From Bordetella avium (lineage in GTDB: Bacteria > Pseudomonadota > Gammaproteobacteria > Burkholderiales > Burkholderiaceae_B), in contig NZ_CP139969.1 in assembly GCF_034424645.1 (NCBI RefSeq), positions 2,356,001 to 2,420,000 of the forward strand: a stretch of 64,000 bases of DNA, given 5' to 3'. The position numbers and the translations under genes are program-made. The notes beneath the pieces are model-generated. The model saw nothing but the letters and a program-made list of their open reading frames with translations. It was not told the origin of the DNA and ran no database searches. Of the stretch, positions 9,989 to 20,767 are shown one piece after another (position 1 is the stretch's first letter; each line of letters opens with the position of its first letter).

Positions 9989-10881
9989 CAGGAAGACTCC
10001 TTGCGCCAGGCCCGCCGCGCCAATGCGGCATCCTGCAGCCATTGCTGCAAGCCCGCGCCATCAGCGGCTAGCAAAGCGGCTTCGGTTCGGTCCAGCACGG
10101 CGCGCAGCGCCGTCAGCTCGGCCAGCATGGCCGAACGGTTAGACAGGAAAATATCGCGCCACATTTCGGGCGAGCCTGCGGCAATGCGGGTGAAATCGCG
10201 AAAACCCGAGCCCGCGAGCGCCAGGCGCGTCGCGGCGTCGTCCGCCTCGCACACCTGCGCCATATAAACGGCCGACAGGAAGTGCGGCAAGTGGCTCACA
10301 GAAGCCAGCACACTGTCATGCGCCTCTGGCGTCATCTCGAGCACCATCGCGCCGCAAACCTCCCAGGCAGCGCGCACCAGCGCCACGGCATCAGCAGCAT
10401 TCTCGGCTAGCGGGGTGAGAATCACCTTGCGGCCGGCATACAGGCTCGCATCGGCAGCATCGGGACCGGTGCGCTCAGCGCCAGCGATAGGATGCCCCGG
10501 CACGAAAGCGCCGATATGATCACCCAAGGCCGCACGCGCAGCATCCACGACTTCGGCCTTGGTGCTGCCGCCATCGGTAATCACGGTCGTAGCGCGCAGA
10601 TGATCGCGCATGCGTGCGAGCATCGGCCCCAGGCTGCCGACCGGCGTCGCCAACATGATGAGGTCGGCCTGGGCAGCGGCGATCTCCGGGCTGACAATAT
10701 CGTCGATCAAGCCCAGATGCTTGGCCTGCGCCAGCGAATCAGGATTACGGCCCACGCCCAGCACACGCCCGACCTGACCGGCCTGACGCAAGGCTGCCGC
10801 GAAAGAGCCCCCAATCAATCCCACACCCACCACCGCCAGAACAGGAATCAACGCCTGCTGTGCGGTCGGGGAGGCGCTCAT
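9988..10881 (-). CDS. tyrA: Prephenate dehydrogenase
   Basis: A 297-residue NAD(P)-dependent enzyme that oxidatively decarboxylates prephenate (or arogenate) on the way to tyrosine. The Rossmann motif [17 protein letters not shown] is near residues 18-34, followed by [11 protein letters not shown] and the substrate-binding [15 protein letters not shown] with its conserved His. It is a stand-alone dehydrogenase, not fused to chorismate mutase as in enterics. It overlaps hisC by 4 nt and aroA by 1 nt. Confidence 0.94.
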   Translation of the reverse strand: MSASPTAQQALIPVLAVVGVGLIGGSFAAALRQAGQVGRVLGVGRNPDSLAQAKHLGLIDDIVSPEIAAAQADLIMLATPVGSLGPMLARMRDHLRATTVITDGGSTKAEVVDAARAALGDHIGAFVPGHPIAGAERTGPDAADASLYAGRKVILTPLAENAADAVALVRAAWEVCGAMVLEMTPEAHDSVLASVSHLPHFLSAVYMAQVCEADDAATRLALAGSGFRDFTRIAAGSPEMWRDIFLSNRSAMLAELTALRAVLDRTEAALLAADGAGLQQWLQDAALARRAWRKESS

Positions 10882-11999
10882 GCCGACAAAATCTCAGTCA
10901 GGGCAGCGATAAAGCGCTCGTTCTCGGCAGGCAGGCCAATCGAGACACGCAAGCACTCGGGCAGGCCGTCGCCCGCCACCGGACGCACGATGACGCCGCG
11001 CTTGAGCAGTTCGAGGTTGATGCGCGGCGCATCTCCCACATGCACCAGCACAAAGTTGCCATAGCTCGGCACATAAGACAGCCCGAGCTTATCGAAGGCC
11101 GCGCAAAGCTGTGCTTTGCCTGCCTTGTTGGTGGCGTAGGCATTTTGCAAAAACTCGGCATCGCCCAACGCCGCGATCGCGGCCGCCTGAGCCAGCGTAT
11201 TGACGTTGAAGGGCTGGCGCACGCGGTTGAGCAGATCAGTAAGCGCCGGCTGCGCGAGCGCAAAGCCCACGCGCAATCCCGCCAGGCCATAGGCTTTAGA
11301 AAACGTGCGCGAAACGATCAGGTTGGGAAAACGGCGCACTAATTCGACGCTGTCGAAACGGTGCTCGGGATCGAGGTATTCGTTATAGGCCTCATCCAAC
11401 ACCACGGTCACACGCTCGCCGTGCGCCTGAGCCACCTGCTCAAGAAAACGCGCAATCGCCGCGCCCGGCGCGAAAGTGCCCGTCGGATTGTTGGGATTGG
11501 CGATGAACACCACCCGCGTCTCTTCATCGATGGCCGCGAACATCGCGTCCAGATCGTGGCCGTACGCCTGGGCGGGCACCATAATGTGCCGCGCGCCGCG
11601 CGCCTGCGTGGCCAAGCGGTAAACCACGAAAGAATGCTGGGCATAGACCGCCGCGCGGCCCGGCGCCAGCAGCGCCAGCGCGACAATTTCCAGGATGTCG
11701 TTCGACCCGTTACCCAAGGTGATCCAGTTCGCCGGCACGCCATACCGCGCAGACAGCGCCGCCTTCAGATCGAAGCCGGCCGGATCAGGATAGCGCGCCA
11801 ACGCGCCCGCCGCGGCCAGCATGGCCTGGCGGGCCGACTCCGGCATGCCCAAAGGGTTTTCGTTGGATGCCAGCTTGATGATGCTGGCCGGGTCCAGGCC
11901 AAATTCGCGGGCCAGTTCTTCGATGGGCTTGCCAGCCTGGTACGGGGCGATGGCGCCCACATGAGCAGGCGCGGCGAGGGTTTTGTTTGCTTGGGTCAT
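10878..11999 (-). CDS. hisC: Histidinol-phosphate / aromatic aminotransferase
   Basis: A 373-residue fold-type I PLP aminotransferase. It shows SNENPLGMP, the LGNGSNDILE loop, FIANPNNPTGT with the PLP-contacting Asn, and the PLP lysine in SRTFSKAYGLAGLRVG. Placed between pheA and tyrA, this HisC-family copy probably serves aromatic amino-acid transamination as well as, or instead of, histidine synthesis; the family is known to do both. The start at 11999 (MTQANKTL) is used; the longer frame to 12173 overlaps pheA and has no homologous content. Confidence 0.9.
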   Translation of the reverse strand: MTQANKTLAAPAHVGAIAPYQAGKPIEELAREFGLDPASIIKLASNENPLGMPESARQAMLAAAGALARYPDPAGFDLKAALSARYGVPANWITLGNGSNDILEIVALALLAPGRAAVYAQHSFVVYRLATQARGARHIMVPAQAYGHDLDAMFAAIDEETRVVFIANPNNPTGTFAPGAAIARFLEQVAQAHGERVTVVLDEAYNEYLDPEHRFDSVELVRRFPNLIVSRTFSKAYGLAGLRVGFALAQPALTDLLNRVRQPFNVNTLAQAAAIAALGDAEFLQNAYATNKAGKAQLCAAFDKLGLSYVPSYGNFVLVHVGDAPRINLELLKRGVIVRPVAGDGLPECLRVSIGLPAENERFIAALTEILSA

Positions 12000-12018
12000 G
12001 GTGACGGCGGAACCGGGC

Positions 12019-13101
12019 TTATTGCGCGGGATAGGAGCCAAGAATCTTGAAAAAGGCGGCCTGCTGGGCCAGTGCGGCGAAGGCTGCGGCCACATTGCTG
12101 TCCTTCTGGTGGCCGAGGCAATCGATATAGAAGTAGTACTCCCACTGCCCGGTGCGCGCCGGGCGCGACTCAAAGCGCGTCATCGACACACCATTGACTG
12201 CCAGCGGCGACAACATATCGTAGACCGCGCCGGCACGATTAGGCACAGCCAGAATCAAACTGGTTTTGTCCCGTCCGCTGGGCAAGGGCTCGATGTGGCC
12301 GATGGCGACGAACCGGGTGCGGTTTTGCGCGTCATCCTGGATACCCGCGGCAACGATGCCCAGCTTCCAGGGCTGCGCCGCAACCTCACCGGCAATGGCG
12401 GCCACGGAGGGATCGCCGGCCGCAACCCGGGCAGCCTCGGAATTGCTGGCCGCCGCCACCCGCTTAAGGTCAGGATAATGGCGGTTCAACCAACCCTGGC
12501 ACTGCGCCAGCGCCTGAGGATGCGCGGAAATGGTTTGCACCCCTTCCATCGTGCCGGACTGCGACATCAAGCAATGACGGATCAATAGCGAACGCTCGCC
12601 CATGATCTTGAGCGGCGTGTTCAGCAACAGATCCAGGTTGCGGTTGACGGCGCCTTCCGTGGAGTTCTCGACCGGCACCATCCCCACATCGGCCTGGCCG
12701 CTCTCGATGGCGCGAAACACCTCATCGAACGAAGCGCAGGGCAATTGCGTAACCGAATGGCCAAACTGCTCCAGCGCAGCCTGCTCGGAGAAGGAACCTT
12801 GCGGCCCGAGGTAGGCCACGGTCATGCCGCGCTCCAAGCCCCGGCAGGCCGACATGATTTCAGTCCAGACGGCAGCGACCGCGTCATTGGGAAAGGGGCC
12901 GAGGTTGCTCTGCTGCAAGCCTCGGATGACCTCGGCTTCGCGCTCAGGGCGCAGCACCGGGCCGTCCGCATGCGCCGCATGCTTGACCTCGCCGACTTCC
13001 TGAGCCGTGCGCGCCCGCTGACCGAGAAGCTCAAGAATCTGCCTGTCAAGGGCATCAATGCGGTCGCGCAGCGGCCGCAGCTTGGCCTGCAAATCATCCA
13101 T
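12019..13101 (-). CDS. pheA: Bifunctional chorismate mutase / prephenate dehydratase (P-protein)
   Basis: A 360-residue protein with an N-terminal AroQ chorismate mutase (about 1-90: [19 protein letters not shown]), a prephenate dehydratase domain (about 93-270: [32 protein letters not shown]), and a C-terminal ACT domain with the phenylalanine-binding [18 protein letters not shown]. It turns chorismate into phenylpyruvate and is feedback-inhibited by Phe through ACT. It overlaps serC by 8 nt upstream and is 19 nt from hisC. Confidence 0.96.
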   Translation of the reverse strand: MDDLQAKLRPLRDRIDALDRQILELLGQRARTAQEVGEVKHAAHADGPVLRPEREAEVIRGLQQSNLGPFPNDAVAAVWTEIMSACRGLERGMTVAYLGPQGSFSEQAALEQFGHSVTQLPCASFDEVFRAIESGQADVGMVPVENSTEGAVNRNLDLLLNTPLKIMGERSLLIRHCLMSQSGTMEGVQTISAHPQALAQCQGWLNRHYPDLKRVAAASNSEAARVAAGDPSVAAIAGEVAAQPWKLGIVAAGIQDDAQNRTRFVAIGHIEPLPSGRDKTSLILAVPNRAGAVYDMLSPLAVNGVSMTRFESRPARTGQWEYYFYIDCLGHQKDSNVAAAFAALAQQAAFFKILGSYPAQ

Positions 13102-14224
13102 GGAGACGCTCGAATTCCTTCAGGTAATCAACCAGAGCCTGCACGCCTGCCAGCGGCATGGCGTTGTAAATCGATGCGCGCATCCCGCCCACGCTCTTGT
13201 GGCCCTTGAGCGCCAACAGACCCGCGGCCTCAGCCCCCTTCAAGAAGGCGTCATTGAGCGACTCGTCATGCAGCACGAAGGGGACGTTCATGCGCGAACG
13301 CACTGCCGGATGCACCGGGTTGCGATAAAACCCGCTGGCATCGAGATAACCGTAAAGCAGATCGGCCTTGGCCTTGTTGGCGGCCTCCAGCCCTTGCACC
13401 CCGCCCTGCGCCTTAACCCACTTATAGACCAGACCCGCGACATAAATAGCGAAGGTCGGCGGCGTGTTGTAGCGCGAGTGCTCAGCAGCCACATTGGCGT
13501 AATCGAAGGCTGATGGGCAGATGGACAACGCCTTGCCCAGCAAATCGCGGCGCGCAATGACCACCGTCACGCCAGCGGGGCCAGCGTTCTTCTGTGCGCC
13601 GGCAAACAGCAGGCCGGTACGCGTGACATCGAGCGGACGCGACAGAAAATGCGAGGAAGCATCCACCACCAAGGGCACATCCGGTGCGCCGAACGCGGCC
13701 AGATCAGGCCATTCGGTGAACTCGACGCCACCGATGGTCTCATTGCTGCACAGGTGCAGATAGGCAGCCTCGGGACGCACCCGCCAATCGCTCAGGGGCG
13801 GCACCCAGGTAAAGGGGCGCTGCTCATGCCCATCGATATTGACCGCCTGCGCGCTCGATGCCGCAATCTGCGCGTCACCATAACGGCCCGCTTCCTTGTG
13901 CGAACGGGTAGACCAATGACCCGTCACCACGAAATCCGCAGCCGGTAAACCGCGCCGGCCGATCAGATTCATCGGGACGATGGCGTTCTCGCCCAGACCG
14001 CCCCCCTGCATGAACATGATGGCGTAATCCGCCGGCACATTCATGAGTTCACGCAGGTCCGCTTCGGCTTCGTCACAGATCTGCACGAACTGGCGTCCGC
14101 GGTGACTCATTTCCATCACCGACATGCCGCTGCCGTGCCAATCCAGCATCTCCGCCGCAGCCTGCTGCAACACCGACTCGGGCAGGGCCGAAGGTCCAGC
14201 CGAGAAATTCCAGGGGCGCGCCAT
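13094..14224 (-). CDS. serC: Phosphoserine aminotransferase
   Basis: A 376-residue PLP enzyme that makes 3-phosphoserine (and 4-phosphohydroxythreonine for vitamin B6). The N-terminus [10 protein letters not shown], the MSHRGRQF loop and the PLP lysine in [12 protein letters not shown] are present, ending in [16 protein letters not shown]. The ATG at 14224 gives the standard N-terminus; a longer frame to 14371 runs into gyrA. It sits 7 nt after gyrA and overlaps pheA, part of the known serC-aroA supraoperon type. Confidence 0.96.
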   Translation of the reverse strand: MARPWNFSAGPSALPESVLQQAAAEMLDWHGSGMSVMEMSHRGRQFVQICDEAEADLRELMNVPADYAIMFMQGGGLGENAIVPMNLIGRRGLPAADFVVTGHWSTRSHKEAGRYGDAQIAASSAQAVNIDGHEQRPFTWVPPLSDWRVRPEAAYLHLCSNETIGGVEFTEWPDLAAFGAPDVPLVVDASSHFLSRPLDVTRTGLLFAGAQKNAGPAGVTVVIARRDLLGKALSICPSAFDYANVAAEHSRYNTPPTFAIYVAGLVYKWVKAQGGVQGLEAANKAKADLLYGYLDASGFYRNPVHPAVRSRMNVPFVLHDESLNDAFLKGAEAAGLLALKGHKSVGGMRASIYNAMPLAGVQALVDYLKEFERLHG

Positions 14225-14231
14225 CTCTTGC

Positions 14232-16883
14232 TTACTCCGTAGGTTCTTCAGTCGATTCAGCGACGCCGTCGGCACCGTCCGAGCCATCCGCAGCGTCGGC
14301 CGCCTCGTCATCATCGGCATCGCTTTCCGCCACGCGGCGCACACCCGACAACGAACTGCCATCGTCGACACTGATGAGGGTCACCCCTTGCGTGGCGCGG
14401 CCCATTTCGCGGATCTCGCTCACGCGGGTGCGCACCAGAACGCCGCCGGTGGTGATCAGCATGATTTCATCGCTCGGGTTGACCAGCACGGCACCCACGA
14501 CACGGCCGTTGCGCGAGCTGGTCTGGATGGCGATCATGCCCTTGGTGCCACGGCCATGACGGGTGTATTCGGCGATAGACGTGCGCTTGCCATAACCGTT
14601 TTCGGTCGCGGTGAGCACACTCTGGCTTTCATCGCCCGCCACCAGCAGCGCGATCACGCTCTGGCTGTCTTCGAGCATCATCCCGCGCACACCGCGCGCC
14701 GCGCGGCCCATGGGGCGAACGTCGTTCTCGTCAAAGCGCACGGCCTTGCCGGAATCCGAGAAGAGCATGACATCGTGCTTGCCATCGGTCAGATCGGCGC
14801 CGATGAGGTAATCGCCCTCGTCCAGATCGACCGCGATGATGCCGGCCTTACGCGGATTGGAGAAGTCAGACAGCGCTGTCTTCTTGACGGTGCCGCGCGA
14901 GGTCGCCATGAACACGTAGTGGTCGTCACTGAACTCCTTGACCGGCAGCACCACGGTGATCTTCTCGCCGTCCGCCAGCGGGAACATATTGACGATAGGC
15001 TTGCCGCGCGAATTGCGCGTGCCCTGCGGAACCTCCCAGACCTTAAGCCAATAGACCCGGCCACGGTTGGAGAAGCACAGCAGATAGTCGTGCGTATTGG
15101 CAATAAAGAGCTGATCGACCCAGTCGTTTTCTTTCATCTGGGTCGCCTGCTTGCCACGCCCGCCGCGTTTTTGCGAGCGGTATTCCGACAAGGGCTGGCT
15201 CTTGATATAGCCGCCATGGGACATCGTCACGACCATGTCCATCGGCGTAATCAGATCCTCGGTGTCCAACTCGGTAGCGTTGAGCTCGATCTCGGAGCGG
15301 CGGCTATCCTTGGCCCCAGTCGAGAACTCCGCCTTGATGGCCTGGAGCTCTTCTCCGATGATGGTCGTAATGCGTTCCGGGCGGGCGAGAATATCGAGCA
15401 GATCGGCAATGGTGTCCATCACGTCCTTGTACTCGCCGATGATCTTGTCCTGCTCCAGGCCGGTCAGGCGCTGCAAGCGCATGTTCAGGATTTCCTGAGC
15501 CTGCGTTTCCGACAAGCGGTATTGGCCGTCGCCCTGCAAACCGAAACCCTCGGGCAGATCTTCCGGGCGGAAAGCCTGGCGGCCGCCGACCACATCGCCG
15601 TCGGCACGCGCCAGCATTTCACGCACCAGGGAAGAATCCCAATTGCGCGCCATCAATTCCTGACGCGCCACGGGCGGCGTCGGCGCAGCCTTGATGATAG
15701 CGATGAAGTCGTCGATATTTGCCAGCGCAACCGCCAGGCCTTCCAGCACATGGCCGCGCTCACGGGCCTTGCGCAACTGGAACACCGTGCGGCGCGTCAC
15801 GACTTCGCGGCGATGCTGCAAGAAATAGGAGATCAGTTGCTTGAGGTTGAGCAGGCGCGGCTGGCCATCGACCAGCGCCACCAGATTCATCCCGAAGGTG
15901 TCCTGCAACTGCGTGTTCTTGTACAGATTATTGAGCACGACCTCAGGCACTTCACCGCGCTTGAGTTCGATGACCAGACGCATGCCATCTTTATCCGACT
16001 CGTCGCGAATGTCGGAGATGCCTTCGATCTTCTTCTCGTTGACCAACTCGGCGATACGCTCTTGCAAGGTCTTCTTGTTGACCTGATAAGGGATGGCGTC
16101 GACCACGATGGCCTGACGGTTGCCCTTGTCCATGTCTTCGAAATGCGTCTTGGCGCGCATGATGACGCGCCCGCGGCCGGTGCGATAGCCTTCGCGCACG
16201 CCCACCATGCCGTAGATGATGCCGCCCGTGGGGAAATCCGGAGCCGGAATAATCTCCAGCAACTCATCGATCGTGCACTCGGGGTTGCGCAGGCAGTACA
16301 GACAGCCTTCCACCACTTCGCCGAGATTGTGCGGCGGAATATTGGTGGCCATGCCCACCGCGATCCCCGAACTGCCATTCACCAACAGATTGGGCAGGCG
16401 CGAGGGCAGCAACAGCGGCTCTTGCTCGCTGCCATCATAGTTGGGCCCGAAATCGACGGTTTCCTGATCGATATCGGCAAGCAACTCGTGCGCAATCTTG
16501 GCTAGGCGAATTTCGGTGTATCGCATGGCGGCGGCGTTATCGCCGTCGATAGAGCCGAAGTTGCCCTGCCCGTCCACTAGCATGTAGCGCATGGAGAAGT
16601 CCTGCGCCATGCGAACAATGGTGTCGTACACGGACTGATCGCCGTGAGGGTGGTATTTACCGATGACGTCACCGACGATACGCGCGGACTTCTTGTAAGC
16701 GCGATTCCAATCGTTGTTCAACTCGTGCATCGCGTAGAGCACGCGCCGGTGCACGGGCTTCAAGCCGTCTCGCACATCCGGTAGCGCCCGTCCAACGATC
16801 ACGCTCATTGCGTAATCGAGGTAGCTGCGGCGCATCTCTTCTTCCAGCGATACCGGAAGCGTCTCCTTGGCAAAGGAATCCAT
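14232..16883 (-). CDS. gyrA: DNA gyrase subunit A
   Basis: An 883-residue type II topoisomerase subunit that with GyrB introduces negative supercoils. The DNA-cleaving tyrosine is Tyr122 ([10 protein letters not shown]). The quinolone region reads [11 protein letters not shown], with Gln83-Ser84-Asp87; Gln83-Ser84 is the normal state reported for Achromobacter and is a lineage marker, not a resistance change. Six-bladed C-terminal wrapping domain with the GyrA-box region QKRGGRGKQ. An acidic tail ends the protein. No Shine-Dalgarno sequence is visible before ATG 16883; the preceding bases are TATATAT. Confidence 0.97.
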   Translation of the reverse strand: MDSFAKETLPVSLEEEMRRSYLDYAMSVIVGRALPDVRDGLKPVHRRVLYAMHELNNDWNRAYKKSARIVGDVIGKYHPHGDQSVYDTIVRMAQDFSMRYMLVDGQGNFGSIDGDNAAAMRYTEIRLAKIAHELLADIDQETVDFGPNYDGSEQEPLLLPSRLPNLLVNGSSGIAVGMATNIPPHNLGEVVEGCLYCLRNPECTIDELLEIIPAPDFPTGGIIYGMVGVREGYRTGRGRVIMRAKTHFEDMDKGNRQAIVVDAIPYQVNKKTLQERIAELVNEKKIEGISDIRDESDKDGMRLVIELKRGEVPEVVLNNLYKNTQLQDTFGMNLVALVDGQPRLLNLKQLISYFLQHRREVVTRRTVFQLRKARERGHVLEGLAVALANIDDFIAIIKAAPTPPVARQELMARNWDSSLVREMLARADGDVVGGRQAFRPEDLPEGFGLQGDGQYRLSETQAQEILNMRLQRLTGLEQDKIIGEYKDVMDTIADLLDILARPERITTIIGEELQAIKAEFSTGAKDSRRSEIELNATELDTEDLITPMDMVVTMSHGGYIKSQPLSEYRSQKRGGRGKQATQMKENDWVDQLFIANTHDYLLCFSNRGRVYWLKVWEVPQGTRNSRGKPIVNMFPLADGEKITVVLPVKEFSDDHYVFMATSRGTVKKTALSDFSNPRKAGIIAVDLDEGDYLIGADLTDGKHDVMLFSDSGKAVRFDENDVRPMGRAARGVRGMMLEDSQSVIALLVAGDESQSVLTATENGYGKRTSIAEYTRHGRGTKGMIAIQTSSRNGRVVGAVLVNPSDEIMLITTGGVLVRTRVSEIREMGRATQGVTLISVDDGSSLSGVRRVAESDADDDEAADAADGSDGADGVAESTEEPTE

Positions 16884-17274
16884 ATATATAGCGACAGAAT
16901 CGTGTGTAAGGAGGAACCCGGGCCGGGTAAACGGTAAATTCTAACATTCGATTGCAGCGGCACCCGGATTGATGGCCGAGGCAGCCGATGATCGATGACA
17001 AGCGGGCTGAGCGGCTCGACAATCCCGCACCTGTTGCCAAAAACCAACACGAATACTGCATAGGGGACCAAATGCTCATATCCTTGGGCCACGGGCCGGC
17101 TTAAGAGGAGCCAAAGGTTCCCAAATGCCTTAAGATTGTTTCCAGCACGCAGGAGACCCAGTGGTGGCCCTTTGAACCTGTTCGGAGCGTTGCTATACTG
17201 GCCCCGTTTTCCTGATATGCGGCGGGGGTTCGCTGCGAGTCACTTATCCAGCTTCAAGCTCAACGAGGAGAAAC
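16884..17274. other. Divergent gyrA / ompA control region
   Basis: 391 nt separating the minus-strand gyrA series from ompA. It holds the ompA promoter (17172-17199) and must hold the gyrA promoter. I see no further gene in it. Confidence 0.6.
17172..17199 (+). promoter_or_regulatory. ompA sigma-70-type promoter
   Basis: TTGAAC (17172-17177) and TATACT (17194-17199) are separated by 16 nt; both are close to consensus. The transcript would have a leader of about 70 nt before the ATG at 17275, which has a GAGGAG site. Confidence 0.65.
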
Positions 17275-17859
17275 ATGAACAAACCCTCCAAATTCGCTCT
17301 GGCGCTTGCCTTCGCCGCCGTTACGGCCTCTGGTGTTGCCTCGGCTCAGACCGTGGACAACTGGCGCAATCCGTATGGCAACGTCTGGAAGAACGGCACG
17401 AATGAATTGTGCTGGCGCGATGCCTTCTGGACCCCGGCCACCGGCATCCCCGGCTGCGACGGCGTCCCGGTTGCTCAGCAACCGAAGGAAAAGCCCGCCC
17501 CGATGGCCGCCAAGGTGGTCTTCAACGCTGACACCTTCTTCGACTTCGACAAGTCCACGCTGAAGCCCGAAGGCCGTCAGCTGCTGGATCAAGTCGCGCA
17601 GCAAGCTCGCGCGATCGATCTCGAAACCATCATCGCCGTCGGTAACACCGACTCGATCGGTACCGAAGCCTACAACATGAAGCTTTCCGAGCGCCGCGCC
17701 GCTTCGGTCAAGGCTTACCTGGTGAGCAAGGGCATCGATCCGAACCGTATCTACACGGAAGGCAAGGGCAAGCTGAACCCGATCGCCTCCAACAAGACCG
17801 CCGAAGGCCGCGCCCGTAACCGTCGCGTGGAAATCGAAATCGTCGGTAGCCGCAAGTAA
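17275..17859 (+). CDS. ompA: OmpA-family outer-membrane protein (short, no barrel)
   Basis: A 194-residue protein with a signal peptide cleaved after VASA (residue 24), a linker of about 50 residues with a Cys pair region ([16 protein letters not shown]), and a C-terminal OmpA peptidoglycan-binding domain: [33 protein letters not shown] and the NRRVEIEI ending. The Asp and Arg that bind diaminopimelate are present (TDS.., SERRA). There is no N-terminal beta-barrel, as in the Bordetella OmpA described as an abundant envelope protein. Strong promoter, strong ribosome site and biased codons point to high expression. Confidence 0.92.
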   Translation: MNKPSKFALALAFAAVTASGVASAQTVDNWRNPYGNVWKNGTNELCWRDAFWTPATGIPGCDGVPVAQQPKEKPAPMAAKVVFNADTFFDFDKSTLKPEGRQLLDQVAQQARAIDLETIIAVGNTDSIGTEAYNMKLSERRAASVKAYLVSKGIDPNRIYTEGKGKLNPIASNKTAEGRARNRRVEIEIVGSRK

Positions 17860-17881
17860 TTGCTGCACGAGTCGGTACAAT

Positions 17882-17912
17882 AAAAGGGCCTCGCTTAGCG
17901 AGGCCCTTTTTT
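17882..17912 (+). terminator. ompA rho-independent terminator
   Basis: A perfect 13-bp stem (17882-17894 with 17898-17910), TTA loop and a T-run following, 22 nt after the ompA stop. Confidence 0.9.
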
Positions 17913-17933
17913 CGTCCGCCCACCTCGCCGCCT

Positions 17934-18659
17934 ATGACCACTGCTAACTCTGCCTCTCGCCCCAACATTAACGTAGACCAGGCCGAACTGGACAAGTTCA
18001 GCGCCCTGGCCGCACGCTGGTGGGATCCGGAGAGTGAATTCAAGCCTCTGCACGCCATCAACCCACTGCGGCTGGAATGGATACAGGAGCTCGCGGGCAG
18101 CCTGCAAGGACGCCGGGTGCTGGACGTCGGCTGTGGCGGAGGCATCCTCTCCGAAGCGATGGCCCAGGCCGGCGCAGACGTTACCGGCATCGATCTAGCC
18201 GAAAAATCCCTCAAAATCGCTCGCTTGCATGGACTGGAGTCCGGCGTCAAAGTGGAATACCGCGCCGTGCCCGTCGAAGAACTGGCGACCGAACAAGCCG
18301 GCCAGTACGACATCGTGACCTGCATGGAAATGCTGGAACACGTACCCGACCCCAACTCCGTCGTGCGCGCCTGCGCCGCGCTGGTCAAACCGGGAGGCTG
18401 GGTATTTTTCTCGACCCTGAACCGCAACCCCAAATCCTTTTTGTTTGCGATTATCGGCGCCGAATATGTGCTGCGCTTGCTGCCGCGCGGCACGCACAGC
18501 TACGAGCACTTCATCAAACCCAGCGAACTGGCCGCCAGCGCACGCCAGGCCGGCCTGGAACCCTCGGGCATGCGCGGCATGGAATACAACCCCATCACGC
18601 AGATTTACTCGCTGTCGGGCAACACTTCGGTCAACTATCTGATGGCAACCCGCAAATGA
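17934..18659 (+). CDS. ubiG: Ubiquinone biosynthesis O-methyltransferase
   Basis: A 241-residue SAM-dependent methyltransferase carrying out both O-methylations of ubiquinone synthesis. SAM motif I reads [13 protein letters not shown] (about 61-73), with the family's [25 protein letters not shown] start and [11 protein letters not shown] segment. It directly follows the ompA terminator and overlaps gph by 4 nt, the conserved Bordetella order ompA-ubiG-gph. Confidence 0.96.
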   Translation: MTTANSASRPNINVDQAELDKFSALAARWWDPESEFKPLHAINPLRLEWIQELAGSLQGRRVLDVGCGGGILSEAMAQAGADVTGIDLAEKSLKIARLHGLESGVKVEYRAVPVEELATEQAGQYDIVTCMEMLEHVPDPNSVVRACAALVKPGGWVFFSTLNRNPKSFLFAIIGAEYVLRLLPRGTHSYEHFIKPSELAASARQAGLEPSGMRGMEYNPITQIYSLSGNTSVNYLMATRK

Positions 18660-19339
18660 GCGCACTGATCCTGTTCGATTTCGACGGCACCCTGGCCGAC
18701 ACCGCCCCCGATCTGGTGGCGGCGGCCAACCGCCAGCGCATCCGCCGCGACATGGCCCCTCTGCCCTACGAAACCCTGCGTCCGCTTGCCTCGCAAGGTG
18801 CGCGCGGCCTGCTGCGAGTGGCGCTCGGCCTGCAACCCGGCGATGCTGACTACGAGCCAGCCCGCCTACAGTTCCTCGCCGACTATGCCGAAGGCTCGAC
18901 GCAGCAAAGCCGGCTTTTTCCTGGCATTGCCGATTTGCTGAACCATATTCAGGCTCAGGGGCTGGCATGGGGCATCGTCACCAATAAAGTCACCCACCTC
19001 ACCCTACCCATCGTCGAGCACCTGGATCTGGTTAGGCACAGCGCCGTACTGGTTTGCGGCGACACCACGGCGCATGCCAAACCGCACCCGCTGCCGCTGT
19101 TGCATGCCGCCGAGCAGGCGGGCTACACAACTGACCGGTGCGTGTATATCGGCGATGATCTGCGCGACATCCAGGCCGCGCACGCCGCCGGCATGCCCGC
19201 CATTGCCGCCGCCTACGGCTACGTCGGCGACGGCGACGGCGAGGATGCCTCCCACTGGCAGGCGGAGCGCCTGGTCGATTCGCCACTGGCGCTTTGGGAA
19301 GCCATCGCCGCCCTGCTGCCGCAGGATTTGCGCCCCTAA
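18656..19339 (+). CDS. gph: Phosphoglycolate phosphatase, HAD family
   Basis: A 227-residue HAD phosphatase. The nucleophile motif [10 protein letters not shown] is at the N-terminus, motif II is IVTNK, the lysine is in HAKPHP and the acidic motif IGDDLRDI follows. It removes 2-phosphoglycolate formed during DNA repair or oxidative metabolism. The start at 18656 overlaps the ubiG stop as ATGA; the same frame runs upstream through ubiG but has no homologous content there. Confidence 0.92.
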   Translation: MSALILFDFDGTLADTAPDLVAAANRQRIRRDMAPLPYETLRPLASQGARGLLRVALGLQPGDADYEPARLQFLADYAEGSTQQSRLFPGIADLLNHIQAQGLAWGIVTNKVTHLTLPIVEHLDLVRHSAVLVCGDTTAHAKPHPLPLLHAAEQAGYTTDRCVYIGDDLRDIQAAHAAGMPAIAAAYGYVGDGDGEDASHWQAERLVDSPLALWEAIAALLPQDLRP

Positions 19340-19347
19340 GCTGCGCA

Positions 19348-19363
19348 CGGGGCGCAAGCCCCG
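19348..19363 (+). terminator. Hairpin after gph
   Basis: CGGGGC-GCAA-GCCCCG, 8 nt after the gph stop, with a GNRA-type loop but only ATTATCC after it. A weak terminator candidate. Confidence 0.4.
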
Positions 19364-19536
19364 ATTATCCCGCTCGACCGACCAGTCCTGACAAACGCGG
19401 CATCTTTATCACGCCGCCTTTGCACCGCACAATGTGCGTATCTCGCCGGCGCCACATGCGCCCAGCTCCGTTCACGCGCCCCAAGTTTTTGCCTTTCCAA
19501 GCCCGTCATCTCACGCCTTAGGCGTGCTGGATATCC

Positions 19537-20721
19537 ATGCTATTGCCCATTCTGTTGCTATCGGCGGCCGGATTCACCATCCTGACCACCGAATTCCTCA
19601 TCATCGGCCTGCTGCCGCCGATGGCGCGTGACCTGCAGGTTACGGTCTCCCAGGCCGGTCTGTTGGTATCGCTATTCGCCTTTACCGTGGCAAGCGCCGG
19701 CCCCTTCCTCACCGCACTCGCCACCAACATCGAGCGCAAACGCCTATTTGTGGGCGTACTCATCCTCTTCGGGCTCTCCAACGTCGTAGCCGCACTCGCG
19801 CCCAATATCGGGATCATGGCCATCGCACGCTTCATCCCGGCGCTAGCGCTGCCCGTGTTCTGGTCCCTGGCCAGCGCCACCGCTGTCGAACTGGTCGGCC
19901 CCGCGCACGCCGGCCGCGCCATCTCCATGGTGGCCTTCGGCATCGTCGCGGCCACCGTATTCGGCATCCCTATCGGCGTACTGATTTCCGATGCCTTCGG
20001 CTGGCGCGCTGCCTTCGGCATTCTGGCCGGGGTGTCCTTTGCCAAGGCCATCCTTCTTGCCCTGACCTTCCCCGCCATCCGCGTCGCCAATACCGGCCTG
20101 CGCTTTACCACCCAGTTACGCGTTCTGCGCGACCCCTTCGTCGTTGGCAATGTGCTGCTCTCGGTGCTGATCTTTACCGGCATGTTCACGGCCTACACCT
20201 ATCTGGCCGACATGCTCGAGCGCCTGGCCGGCTTTGACGGCCGCATCGTGGGCTGGAGCATGATGGGCTTTGGCGCCATCGGCATCGTCGGCAACACACT
20301 GGGCGGCAGACTGGTCGATAAAAGCCCCTTGGGCACTACCTCCCTGTTCACCGCCTTGATGGCCGCCAGCCTCGCCGTCATCACGATGGCCATGCAGGCC
20401 CACATCGCGCTGGCTCTCACACTCGGGGTCTGGGGCATCGCACAGGCCGCCCTGTTCATCGTTTGCCATGTGCGCGTCATGAAATCCGCCCCCCAGGCCC
20501 CCGCCTTTGCCGCCTCGCTCAACATCTCCGGCGCCAACATCGGCATCGGGCTGGGCGCCGTCGTGGGCGGCGGCGTCATCGAGCGCCTGAGTCTCAGCGA
20601 CCTCGGCTGGTCCTCCGCCTTGATCCTGGCCGCCGCGCTCCTGCTCGCCGCAGGCCTCATGATCCGCTCACGCCACCGCCCCCCCATCGATTCCTCCCCC
20701 CATATCCACGCCATGCATTGA
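19537..20721 (+). CDS. MFS transporter, DHA1 family (AraJ/YdhP-like efflux)
   Basis: A 394-residue membrane protein with twelve predicted membrane segments. The first segment, with FTILTTEFLIIGLLPPMARDL, and motif A-like region NIERKRL are typical of the DHA1 drug/sugar efflux branch (AraJ, YdhP, SotB relatives). The substrate cannot be told from sequence. It lies alone between gph and ssrA, with a 197-nt upstream space that holds no obvious strong promoter. Confidence 0.85.
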   Translation: MLLPILLLSAAGFTILTTEFLIIGLLPPMARDLQVTVSQAGLLVSLFAFTVASAGPFLTALATNIERKRLFVGVLILFGLSNVVAALAPNIGIMAIARFIPALALPVFWSLASATAVELVGPAHAGRAISMVAFGIVAATVFGIPIGVLISDAFGWRAAFGILAGVSFAKAILLALTFPAIRVANTGLRFTTQLRVLRDPFVVGNVLLSVLIFTGMFTAYTYLADMLERLAGFDGRIVGWSMMGFGAIGIVGNTLGGRLVDKSPLGTTSLFTALMAASLAVITMAMQAHIALALTLGVWGIAQAALFIVCHVRVMKSAPQAPAFAASLNISGANIGIGLGAVVGGGVIERLSLSDLGWSSALILAAALLLAAGLMIRSRHRPPIDSSPHIHAMH

Positions 20722-20748
20722 TGCCTGGCGGCATGTCCCCTAATCACG

Positions 20749-20754
20749 TACAAT
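20749..20754 (+). promoter_or_regulatory. ssrA promoter -10 element
   Basis: TACAAT, placed so that transcription would start about 7 nt before the mature tmRNA 5' end. The -35 region (TGGCGG) is poor. Confidence 0.45.
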
Positions 20755-20767
20755 AGAAAGTTCACTC

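Noticed and set aside
10878..12173. Longer N-terminal forms of HisC, SerC (to 14371), AroA (to 10042), the DUF455 protein (to 59591) and RfbG (from 43688)
   Set aside because: The extra parts overlap neighbouring genes, lack family similarity, and better starts with the expected N-termini exist.
14124..16505. A 793-residue open frame opposite gyrA
   Set aside because: It is antisense to a certain gene with strong codon bias; high GC leaves the opposite frame open. The protein has no recognisable content.
14232..16883. Gln83 in GyrA as a quinolone-resistance change
   Set aside because: Gln83-Ser84 is the wild-type state reported for Achromobacter, and Asp87 is unchanged.
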